From an uncultured Paracoccaceae bacterium (lineage in GTDB: Bacteria > Pseudomonadota > Alphaproteobacteria > Rhodobacterales > Rhodobacteraceae): a stretch of 64,000 nucleotides of DNA. The stretch is from positions 165,728-229,727 of the forward strand of contig CANMPD010000005.1 in the NCBI GenBank assembly GCA_947499635.1, given 5' to 3'. The position numbers and the translations under genes were made by a program. Positions 57,701 to 64,000 of this stretch are shown here, piece by piece (within the stretch, counting starts at the first letter, position 1; each line of letters opens with the position of its first letter). The notes below the pieces were generated by a model. The model was not told the origin of the DNA. It was given only the letters and a program-made list of their open reading frames with translations, and did no database searches.

Positions 57701-57946
57701 GATGCTGCAGTTGAAGCGTGTCGATTGCGCTTGCGGCCCATACTTATGACGGCGTTTGCGTTTATTCTTGGCGTTATCCCGTTGATGTATGCAACCGGAC
57801 CCGGGGCTGAGTTGCGTCAAGCACTTGGAACGGCAGTGTTCTTTGGAATGTCTGGCGTGACATTTTTGGGGCTGTTCTTAACACCGGTATTTTACGTGGC
57901 TTTGCGAAAGATATTTCCGGTCAGTAATAACCCGTCGCAGAGTTAA
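54794..57946 (+). CDS. RND-family multidrug efflux pump (HAE1 type)
   Basis: This inner-membrane proton/drug antiporter resembles AcrB/MexF. It has 1050 residues from a TTG at 54794, which gives the family-typical N-terminus GRFFVHRPIFAVVLS with GGAG 8 nt before it; an earlier in-frame TTG at 54764 lies inside the adaptor gene. The proton-relay Asp pair is D408-D409 in GIVVDDAIVVVENVER, matching AcrB positions. Twelve helices and two large periplasmic loops are evident. Substrates cannot be predicted. Confidence 0.95.
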   Translation: MGRFFVHRPIFAVVLSVFLTIVGVISYFALPVEQYPEIAPPSVVVRAVYPGADAQTIAQTVATPLEESINGIEDMLYMSSYATADGSLSLTVTFALGTDLDQAQILVQNRVATAEARLPTEVRALGVTTTKSSPDLMMVVHILSPNQAFDQLYVSNVARTQVRDKLIRLAGIGNINIFGEREYSARVWLDPGRLASLELTAGDVVRALAEQNVQVSGGSLGAPPNAGDNAFQVAITAQGRLEDPAQFESVIIKSSEDGRIVRVRDVARVELGAESYSTNSYLNNNPAVALGIFQRPGSNALTTAEEIRETMKELSSSFPEGLEYRIVYNPTEFIEASIDAVYDTLFEAIILVVIVIMVFLQSWRTAIIPLLAVPVSLIGTFAVMYVLGYSLNLLTLFGLILAIGIVVDDAIVVVENVERNIDDGLAPLAAATRTMDEVQSAIIGTSLVLIAVFVPAAFVPGLTGQFYVQFAVTISVATVISTINSLTLSPALAGVLLRSHKTTDEKRGVFIRILHFAAACFNRVFDGLTRGYSAIIRFLVGSWGMIGVVLVVFGMLMASTVWVNNKVPGGFIPKADQGYAIVVVQLPDGAALQRTDEVMRQAAEIALNTPGVANAVSFAGFSGATFTNASNQGVIFAPFKPFEERAEQGLDATAIVGQLFGRMQGIREAFIIAIAPPTVRGVGTGSGFKMQIQNTEGADMAPALAAARQIMGAARGSDQVQRVFTTFSNSSPQVYLDIDRVRAQILNVPIGEIFDTLSINLGSAFVNDFNAFGRLYQVRAQADQQFRLTQDDIRRLRVRSATGALVPLGTLVTVRETAGPALVQRYNQLVSVPLQGTAAPGVSTGEAIAEMEALAAQTLPNGITFEWTELAYQETTTGDTSAYIFGFSVLFAFLFLAALYESWVLPLAIILIVPLAVLSALTGVLIRGMDNNILTQVGLIVLVGLAAKNAILIVEFAKQAQEQRGLNPVDAAVEACRLRLRPILMTAFAFILGVIPLMYATGPGAELRQALGTAVFFGMSGVTFLGLFLTPVFYVALRKIFPVSNNPSQS

Positions 57947-57969
57947 TTCTCTGAGCGTATTATAATTTG

Positions 57970-58008
57970 GCCGGCACGTCTTTATCGCTTTTCGTGCCGG
58001 CTTCTATC
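57970..58008 (+). terminator. Intrinsic terminator after the RND operon
   Basis: GCCGGCACG (57970-57978) pairs with CGTGCCGGC (57993-58001) across a 14-nt loop, followed by TTCTATCT. It lies 23 bp beyond the pump stop. Confidence 0.65.
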
Positions 58009-58129
58009 TCAGAGGTTGTGTGGGGTTCTTGTAGGGTTTGTGCTGCTCAAAAGCCGACGCTCATGCGTTGTAACGCGCACAATATCCCTCGTGATAAAAA
58101 TTGCGCCGACATTAACGGAGATACCAATC

Positions 58130-59053
58130 TTGAGCATTGAAGTTAACGAGCGTCCCCAAAATGTCACCCGAGGGGTCATGATGATTGTCATGGCAGCGTT
58201 CACGATTTCAATTCAGGATGTCATTTTTAAACTGTTCAGCGGCAATCTGACGCTTTGGCAAATATTTGCGCTACGAGGTGTCCTAGCCGTGCCCATGCTG
58301 CTGGCTCTGAGTTGGATGCAGGGCGCACATAAAGGCATCTTGCGTGCGGCGTTTGGAAGATGGCCGCTGCTACGTGCGCTCTTTATCACCGCGACATTTC
58401 TGGCGTTTTATGCGGCCGTTCCGTTCCTAAGCTTATCCACGGTCGGTGCTGCAAACTATATCGCGCCTATTTTTGTGACATTGCTTTCAGCCTATGTCAT
58501 CAAAGAAGCTGTCGGGCCTATGGGCTGGATTGGTGTATTGCTTGGCTTTGTGGGTGTCGTTGTTTTGTTGCAGCCGGGCACAGATGCGTTCTCGCCTTGG
58601 GCTTTGTTACCAATCATAGGCGCGGCTTTTTATGCGCTTACACACATCACAACACGCATACGATGCCAAGGTGTTCCTCTTGCAGCCCTTTCGTTATCGC
58701 AAAATGCCATGATGTTGTTCGCTGGTATTGGTGTGACTGTTCTTCTGATGTTTCTAAAGCCACAAGACGAAATGGTCGTTGCCTATCCGTATGTTTTGGG
58801 AGGTTGGTCAGCAGTTACTCCGACTGACTGGCTCGTCCTCTTGGTGCTTGCGGGATTTGCCGTGGCTGTTGGTATGATGCTGGCAGGGGCCTATCAATCA
58901 GCACCACCATCAACTGTTGCTACATTCGAATATAGCTATCTCGTCTTTGTTGCAGTTTGGGATATTTTGTTCTTTGATATCGCGCCGACCGTAGCGTCGA
59001 TCACAGGTATGATCTTGGTCGTGGTGGCAGGATTATTGGTTCTGCGTCGTTAA
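58130..59053 (+). CDS. EamA/DMT-family transporter
   Basis: This is a ten-helix drug/metabolite transporter of 307 residues. The start is taken as TTG 58130 with ACGGAG about 9 nt upstream; the frame is open further upstream to 58016 but with poor context. The two EamA repeats begin at VTRGVMMIVMAAFTISIQDVIFK (split at about residues 13-35) and at SPWALLPIIGAAFYALTHI. It likely exports a small metabolite or amino acid. It is convergent with another EamA gene. Confidence 0.85.
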   Translation: MSIEVNERPQNVTRGVMMIVMAAFTISIQDVIFKLFSGNLTLWQIFALRGVLAVPMLLALSWMQGAHKGILRAAFGRWPLLRALFITATFLAFYAAVPFLSLSTVGAANYIAPIFVTLLSAYVIKEAVGPMGWIGVLLGFVGVVVLLQPGTDAFSPWALLPIIGAAFYALTHITTRIRCQGVPLAALSLSQNAMMLFAGIGVTVLLMFLKPQDEMVVAYPYVLGGWSAVTPTDWLVLLVLAGFAVAVGMMLAGAYQSAPPSTVATFEYSYLVFVAVWDILFFDIAPTVASITGMILVVVAGLLVLRR

Positions 59054-59304
59054 TGCACCGCGCAAAGGATGATGTTTCGTGGAAATGGTGGTGCTTAAAT
59101 GGGAACTTGCGTGGCATCATTAACCTCAAAAGATTAAAACCGGCCAAGCAAACCGATTAATGCAACAGCCCCGTGCATAGAGCTTGAGCAAGGTAGTGCG
59201 GCTAAGACCAACGCCACGAGGGTAACAAGGTGGCGCTGGTCGTCTCATGAACGAAATGGCTGTTCCAGATGTTCTGGGTGCGCATTCTGAGCAGACAACA
59301 GAAA
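59054..59304. other. Intergenic region without a supported gene
   Basis: These 251 bp lie between convergent EamA transporter genes. A 68-codon minus-strand frame (59126-59332) has low-complexity, Cys/Arg-rich content and is not convincing. The sequence GGGGCTGTTGCATTAATCGG (minus strand, about 59154-59174) is reminiscent of an insertion-sequence end, but no partner end or transposase is present. No clear terminator was found. Confidence 0.4.
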
Positions 59305-60237
59305 CTAGGCCAGCTTTTGCTCTTGGTTGCACGATCCTGAAGAACTTTTCTTCACGGTGCTCTCATTCCCAATAGTCAGCCATACGGCAGCTGCTGCAAT
59401 TATAAGACCGAGAAGATCAATGGCCGTTAACGCTTCTCCGAAAGCCAGAAAAGCGATTAGCATCGTGACAGGTGGTGACAAGTAAGTCAGGCTTGCAACG
59501 CTAGCGGCGGGCATTTCCCGCAACAATACGAACATGAGCCCATAAGCGGCGAGCGACACGATGATGGCAAGCCAAAACACAGCGAAGATCAATCCACCGG
59601 TAAAGCGCGCTTCGAATCCTTCCAAAATAAAGGCCAATGGAGTGAGCACGAGCAAAGAGGCAGCGCAATGAATGAAAGTGGTTGGGACAACTGGTGGTGC
59701 CTGATCTCTACCAAGCTCAGTTTGACGATCAATTAGTGATGCTACGCTGATAGCTGCAACTGCAACAAACGGCAAAAGATAGGCCGTCAGTGTGCCGCCC
59801 AATACCAATTTGTCTGATATGACCACAATAACTGCAACCAACCCAAGCAGCAGGCCGATCCATTGTCGGGAGGTTACGCGTTCACCTGTGAAAGACACAG
59901 AAAGAGCCCCTGTCATGATCGGCTGAAGCGCTGTAATAAATGCAGCCAGACCTGCAGAGATGCCCAAATCAATCGCGCCTAAAACCGCGGCCAACCAAGC
60001 GGCATGTGCCAGGATACCTACAAGTGCGTGTCTAACGATTTCTTCGGGGGCCATGGGACGCCACGCCTTAAGAACCCAAACGGTGAAAAACAAAACCAGT
60101 GTTACAAGAGCGTAGCGTAGAGCGAGGAATGTGAAGGTCCCGGCATAGCCGAGACCAAATTTCGCACCAACAAAGCCGGAGCTCCAAAGAAGAACGAACA
60201 GTGCGCAAAGCGCATAGGTCTGACGGGCCGGTACCAT
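59305..60237 (-). CDS. EamA/DMT-family transporter linked to the dioxygenase
   Basis: This ten-helix transporter has 310 residues. It starts MVPARQTYALCALFVLLWSS with the family motif SSGFVGAKFGLGYAGTFTFL in the first EamA repeat, and GEALTAIDLLGLIIAAAAVWLT near the C-terminus. AGGGGG lies just before the ATG. The first 136 bp overlap the 3' end of the upstream dioxygenase reading frame, on the same strand in another frame. Cotranscription suggests export or import of a compound related to the dioxygenase substrate. Confidence 0.87.
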   Translation of the reverse strand: MVPARQTYALCALFVLLWSSGFVGAKFGLGYAGTFTFLALRYALVTLVLFFTVWVLKAWRPMAPEEIVRHALVGILAHAAWLAAVLGAIDLGISAGLAAFITALQPIMTGALSVSFTGERVTSRQWIGLLLGLVAVIVVISDKLVLGGTLTAYLLPFVAVAAISVASLIDRQTELGRDQAPPVVPTTFIHCAASLLVLTPLAFILEGFEARFTGGLIFAVFWLAIIVSLAAYGLMFVLLREMPAASVASLTYLSPPVTMLIAFLAFGEALTAIDLLGLIIAAAAVWLTIGNESTVKKSSSGSCNQEQKLA

Positions 60238-61387
60238 GCTGCCACCCCCTGTTTGCGCGCGACAATACGGGTAAAGCCTTCGAGATCATCAAGTTCCATG
60301 TAGACCTGTTGGAAATGTCGCATGCCGCCGGAGCCGTCAAATGCACCTCGGCCATGCAAAACCCGGTGATTGTTGATGATTAGCATGTCACCTTGTTGGC
60401 AACGATACGAAAAGAGGTTCGCAGGATCATTGACGGCGGCTGACAGGACACGGTGGGCGTCATAGTACCCTGGCACCATGTTGAAAGGGACGGACCGGAT
60501 CGGCTGAACGGTCCAGTTGGCATAACGCATCAATTTCAAGGAGCCATCGTCATTGAGAATAATCGGCGGTGCCTTTGTGATCGTATCAGCATTGTCGGCA
60601 TAAAGCCGATATTCGACATCAATTGATGTCAGAATATCCAAGGCTTCTGGTGCGTGAACCTTGAGATACTCAAGAATCTTTTCACCATCAACGTAATGGG
60701 ATTCACCTCCTGTGACCTCGTTCTGGATACAATGGAAAACCATGACATTTGGGGGCCAGGAATAGCCAGAGCAATCTGTATGCAACGGTAGAGCTTGGTC
60801 CGTGAAGCCGATGTTGTAGGGATCAATGCTGACTTTGATATTCGCCATACGGTCGAAAGCTATCTCTCTGACATAACTAATTCGGTTAGCAAAGCGCTCG
60901 ACTTCATTGTTTGTCGTGACAGAGTTGGCGATTTTGATCAGACCATAGGTCTTGAACGCTTCAATCATATCTACAGCGTAGGTATCTTCGCTCATCACCT
61001 GTTCATAGTCAAACGTACGAACGGCGTCTCGATACTCCGCTCCCCAAGGGGTCGCTTTTGAGAAAGACCGATTGATCAGATTATCATAGGCGTTCTCTAT
61101 AAGGAAAGCTCTGGTGAAATGGCTGTCTTCCTCACCGTCAGACCACTGAAGCCGCAGGCCACAGCCAACCACCTCGGCCTCTAGAGCGATGAGGTCAGCA
61201 GGGATGTCCTCGCTACGGGCAATGCGTTCTCCGGTTCGATGGTCAAACCGTGATGCTGCTCTGCAATTGTCCCGCAGCCAGACGTAGTGAAATTTGTTAA
61301 CCGCTCCATCCGACCAAACAACGTTCAAATAATCTTTCTTGCGCTCAATAGAAAAAATCCGGGGGCTTGTGTGTTAAAATGTTGCAT
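60102..61387 (-). pseudogene. Gamma-butyrobetaine-dioxygenase-like gene with apparent 5' frameshift
   Basis: The product would be an Fe(II)/2-oxoglutarate dioxygenase of the TauD/BBOX type. Visible are an N-terminal zinc-domain-like FHYVWLRDNCR, the metal motif PLHTDCSGYSW, and a C-terminal His in NNHRVLHGRGAF with a downstream Arg. The good start is ATG 61387 (AAAGG 8 nt before), but that frame reads MQHFNTQAPGFF and stops at TGA within 21 codons. One extra base in the C5 or T6 run (61352-61365) would join it to the long frame that otherwise starts at a weak TTG (61328). The 3' end also runs about 45 residues past the usual family end, overlapping the transporter gene. A sequencing error or natural mutation is possible; a shorter functional protein from TTG cannot be excluded. 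Confidence 0.65.
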
Positions 61388-61534
61388 ATTTATAACCTTT
61401 GTTCTCTCAGTAGGTGAGTGTTCGATTCTGGGGTGTTTCGATCACACTGATTGAGTTGAGTATGTTGTGCAGGATGTGCTGACAGAATGGTCAAATCGCG
61501 GACATCGGGTTTCCGCATTTTGAAAAGGTGGCCA

Positions 61535-62422
61535 ATGGATTTGATCGAAAACTTGAAAATCGCACTGACTATCGCGCGTACAAAAAGCATCTCGGCTGCG
61601 GCGCGGGAGCTCAATATGACTGTGCCAACAGTCTCGCGACATCTTGATAATCTAGAAGACAGATTGAAAACCCGACTGTTCAACCGGACAACCAAAGGAC
61701 TTTTTTTGACAGATGACGGAGACGCCGTGTTGGTGGATGCTCAGGAATTAGTCGAGCGTGCAGAGAATCTTGGTTTTCGGGATACGGCCGCATCTGAAAG
61801 CCTTTCGGGAACACTACGTCTGACTGCGCCTGCTCGGTTTGGGCAAATTTACATCGCTCCTATCGTCGCTGATTTTATGCGCGCTCACCCTAACATCAGT
61901 ATTGACTTGGCTTGTACGGATCACATCCAGAACCTGGAAGAGGATGGCTTTGATCTAGCAGTGCGGATTGGGCGTGTGGGGCAGCATAACAATACAATCA
62001 AAAAGATCGTCGCCAATCGGCGGATACTTGTCTGCTCACCCGCATGGCTTGAACAAAATCCTATCCCACGAATGGTGTCGCAACTATCGGGGTGTGATGG
62101 TCTTTTGCTGGGGACTGAGACTAGGTGGCTGTTAAAAAATGCGACAGGCGAAGAGTTTTCAGTGACGCCACGTGCGCGGTTCGGGTCGCGTTATGGTGAT
62201 GTTATTCGCGAGATCTGCGAGGCTGGCTGCGGAATTGCCTTAAAGTCGATGTGGGATGTTGGTCCATGCCTTGAGGCAGGTACGTTGGTACAGATCTTTC
62301 CAGATTTTGAACAAAAAGAAACATCCGATATCACACTTGTCTACCCCGACCGCCGCTATGTCAGTGCACGAGCAAGAGCTTTTAGCACGACCCTTGAAAA
62401 TGTGCTTCGCATTAGGTTGTAA
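61535..62422 (+). CDS. LysR-family regulator diverging from the dioxygenase
   Basis: This 295-residue LysR protein starts at ATG 61535 (MDLIENLKIALTIART) with AAAAGG upstream; an in-frame ATG at 61487 would add 16 atypical residues. The helix-turn-helix includes KSISAAARELNMTVPTVSRHLDNLE (split over about residues 17-41). The effector domain has LTAPARFGQIYIAP and EICEAGCGIALK. It is likely to control the divergent dioxygenase-EamA operon, with about 150 bp between starts. Confidence 0.87.
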   Translation: MDLIENLKIALTIARTKSISAAARELNMTVPTVSRHLDNLEDRLKTRLFNRTTKGLFLTDDGDAVLVDAQELVERAENLGFRDTAASESLSGTLRLTAPARFGQIYIAPIVADFMRAHPNISIDLACTDHIQNLEEDGFDLAVRIGRVGQHNNTIKKIVANRRILVCSPAWLEQNPIPRMVSQLSGCDGLLLGTETRWLLKNATGEEFSVTPRARFGSRYGDVIREICEAGCGIALKSMWDVGPCLEAGTLVQIFPDFEQKETSDITLVYPDRRYVSARARAFSTTLENVLRIRL

Positions 62423-62467
62423 GGGGTTTGGCAAATGGCAGGGTCAAGGAACTGATTGCTCATCCCG

Positions 62468-62741
62468 TTAAAAACATAGCATCCTCGGCAAGTCCCTCGC
62501 CCCTTGCAACACCCGGATGATCTGCACTTGGCCATCCCTCTCTATGAAGAAGATCAAATAACGGCCATGAGGCGCGTAGCGCAGGCCAGAGTGCAGGTCC
62601 TCGCGCTTCTGGAAACTGCCGGGGTGCTCACCAATCTCCATGATCTTCGCCTTGATCTCATCAACGAAGGAGGCCGCACGGGGCGGGTTGTCGAGGGCGA
62701 TAAAGTCACCAATGTCGATAAAGAATAACCAGCTTGGCCAC
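62468..62741 (-). pseudogene. parE-type toxin gene with damaged 5' end
   Basis: The C-terminal 80 codons encode a typical ParE/RelE toxin: IGDFIALDNPPRAASFVDEI, GLRYAPHGRYLIFFIE and VQIIRVLQGARDL. The expected start, GTG 62741 just after the parD stop, reads VAKLVILYRHW and then stops; the toxin body is in another frame. A small deletion with frameshift near 62720-62730 would explain this. A TTG at 62743 opens the body frame with an atypical N-terminus, so a working toxin is unlikely. Confidence 0.7.
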
Positions 62742-62754
62742 AAATCAGGATTTA

Positions 62755-62859
62755 TTAGCGTAGCGCGCGCAGCTCGGCAAAGACCTCATCGGCGGGAATG
62801 CCGGGACCGCTGTCCAATCCGGCTTTGGTTGCGTCCCGTAGGGTCTCCAGCTCGCGGCG
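62755..62859 (-). pseudogene. C-terminal remnant of a parD-type antitoxin gene
   Basis: Only 34 codons remain: RRELETLRDATKAGLDSG, then PGIPADEVFAELRALR and stop. This is the C-terminal toxin-binding end of ParD-family antitoxins. An in-frame TAA lies directly upstream (62860-62862), and the sequence beyond belongs to another gene, so the DNA-binding N-terminal half is lost. It lies 13 bp before the damaged parE gene. Confidence 0.7.
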
Positions 62860-62878
62860 TTAAATGTCGTGTCCTATC

Positions 62879-63070
62879 ATGACCACTTGGTTCACCGCCG
62901 ACACCCATTTCGGCCACGAGAACATCATCAAGCATTGCGATCGCCCGTTCCAGTCAGCCAACCACATGGACCCAGTGCTGATCGAAAGCGTGTGGGCGAA
63001 AGTCGCGCCACAGGACACGCTCTGGGTCGTGGGCGATTTCGCTGTCGGGCAGAAGGCGAAGAGGGTCTGT
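62879..63070 (+). pseudogene. Metallophosphoesterase gene fragment cut by an insertion sequence
   Basis: The ATG at 62879 opens MTTWFTADTHFGHENIIKHC, carrying the first metal motif (DTH), and continues to VVGDFAVGQKAKR with the second motif GDF. After about 63 codons the frame meets the end of an IS3-type element at 63071. The remaining motifs (GNH, GHTH) are absent, so the protein cannot work. The other half may lie beyond the IS outside the window. Confidence 0.7.
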
Positions 63071-63108
63071 TGGACCTGTCCCGTTTTAGTGCCGCTCCAA
63101 GTGCTCGT

Positions 63109-63790
63109 TTAGGCCACTTTCCGTTCGAATGCGACGGTGCTTTTCCAGCCGAATGTTGAGTGGCGACGACGTGGATTGTAGAAGCCGTTGATGTATTCGA
63201 AGATAGCCATCTCAGCGTGCCGTCTGCATTCCCATGACCGCCGTCAGATCAACTCGGCCTTGATGGTTTTGAAGAATGTTTCGACGGCGGCATTGTCGTA
63301 ACAATTGCCTTTACCGCTCATGGACACCTTGAATGAAGGTCCAGGATCACAGCCAGATACAGCCATCCTTCGCGTGTCCAAATATAACTAATGCCGCCAG
63401 CCCATTTCTGGTTTGGTGCATCTGCCATGAAGTCACGATCCAATAGATTGGGTGCGATATTGAACTTATGATCACTGCCAGTGGTCACCTTATGTTTACG
63501 GGTTCTAACCACGGATATACCGTTCTGACGTATCAGACGACCAAAACGGCGATGGTCAACATTCAGACCGATCTCTTTCAACTCTTCAGTCATGCGCGGC
63601 CTGCTATAGCTGCCCAGGCTCAGATGCGACTGCTCTTTGATATGCGCCAGCGTAACCAGATCAGATCACTGTCTTCGACTGGCTGGGCGACAGCGGAATG
63701 CACGCACCCCCGTGTGCTGACGTCCAGAACATGGCACAGGCGATTAGTTGGGAAGCTGTTACAGTGTTCGTCGATGAACCGAAATCTCAT
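63109..63790 (-). pseudogene. IS3-family transposase orfB, multiply broken
   Basis: It starts MRFRFIDEHCNSFPTNRLCH and ends WKSTVAFERKVA-stop, as in IS3-type DDE transposases. Between them: a frame slip near a G run, then a TGA; a good block TEELKEIGLNVDHRRFGRLI through [15 protein letters not shown]; an internal deletion joining ...LDLHS to [20 protein letters not shown], with loss of the central catalytic region; and AELI followed by TGA where the family has Trp. It is non-functional. Confidence 0.8.
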
Positions 63791-64000
63791 TGCTTTAGGC
63801 CCGCGAAGAACTAGGTGGTCTTTTTTAGGATATCCCTCTCCTCCTTGAGAACACGCACCTCACCTCGAAGGCGTTCATTCTCCTGAGTGAGGCACAAATC
63901 CTCTTTCGAAACCACATCCGCGTCTCGGTGGGCTGTGATCCATTTGTTCAGCGTCGACATTCCGACACCCAAATCATCAGCTACCTGCTTGCGCGTCAGC
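63787..64000 (-). pseudogene. IS3-family transposase orfA, 3' part with premature stop
   Basis: The visible part reads LTRKQVADDLGVGMSTLNKW and a leucine-zipper-like TQENERLRGEVRVLKEERDI, typical of IS3 OrfA. A TAG at 63811-63813 interrupts ILKKTT just before the usual FFAGLKQ ending and the overlap with orfB. The 5' end is outside the window. Confidence 0.75.

Larger units (their letters stand above)
63071..64000 (-). mobile_element. Degenerate IS3-family insertion sequence (partial, runs off the window)
   Basis: The terminal end begins TGGACCTGTCCCGTTTTAG at 63071, with the TG...CA character of IS3 ends, after the interrupted metallophosphoesterase. Two overlapping transposase frames (orfA then orfB) read on the minus strand, both broken. 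The opposite end lies past position 64000, so target duplication and element length cannot be checked. Confidence 0.8.

Overview
The window looks like a chromosomal segment of a Roseobacter-group alphaproteobacterium (Rhodobacteraceae). This rests on gene content and order: a hmuRSTUV heme cluster joined to exbB-exbD-exbD-tonB, an iolDCBJG cluster beside a LacI regulator and a ribose-type ABC transporter, a TPP-riboswitch thiamine operon, and many LysR and peptide-transport genes. Base composition is moderately GC-rich by eye. No rRNA, tRNA or CRISPR array was seen.

Layout. 1-3.3 kb: last ATPase of a peptide ABC transporter, a LysR regulator and a glutaryl-CoA dehydrogenase. 3.4-12.0 kb: heme uptake, running from the outer-membrane receptor through heme handling and the periplasmic/inner-membrane ABC system to an ExbB/ExbD/ExbD/TonB energy module. 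12.0-12.7 kb: a DUF4386 membrane protein. 12.8-25.9 kb: myo-inositol catabolism and uptake. One minus-strand operon (iolD-C-B-J-G) faces a plus-strand operon (oxidoreductase, iolE, oxidoreductase); next comes a LacI regulator diverging from a binding protein-permease-ATPase transporter. The same TTGCAACCGGTTGCAA palindrome sits in both divergent promoter regions, so one LacI protein probably controls catabolism and uptake together.

25.9-33.6 kb: a ten-gene minus-strand thiamine operon (thiD-O-S-G-E-F, thiY, tenA, thiZ, thiX) behind a TPP riboswitch. It builds the thiazole and joins the two halves, but it imports or salvages the pyrimidine; no thiC is present here. 33.7-40.8 kb: a CocE-type hydrolase followed by a dipeptide-type ABC transporter with a fused double ATPase. 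41.0-43.6 kb: an unusual single protein joining an adenylation domain, a carrier domain and a membrane acyltransferase. 43.8-47.3 kb: a TetR regulator with arginine transaminase/2-ketoarginine decarboxylase-like genes. 47.3-50.1 kb: a LysR regulator diverging from a membrane desaturase-like di-iron oxygenase plus a TIM-barrel isomerase-like protein. 50.3-53.5 kb: katG and divergent oxyR. 53.7-57.9 kb: an RND efflux adaptor and pump. 58.1-62.4 kb: two EamA exporters, a gamma-butyrobetaine-dioxygenase-like gene that appears frameshifted near its start, and a LysR regulator.

62.4-64.0 kb is decayed accessory DNA: a broken parE toxin gene, the tail of its parD antitoxin, the first third of a metallophosphoesterase gene, and a degenerate IS3-family element that interrupts it and runs off the window. 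The strongest leads are the adenylation-carrier-acyltransferase fusion, the desaturase/TIM-barrel operon of unknown substrate, the shared LacI operator pair, and the layered decay at the right end.
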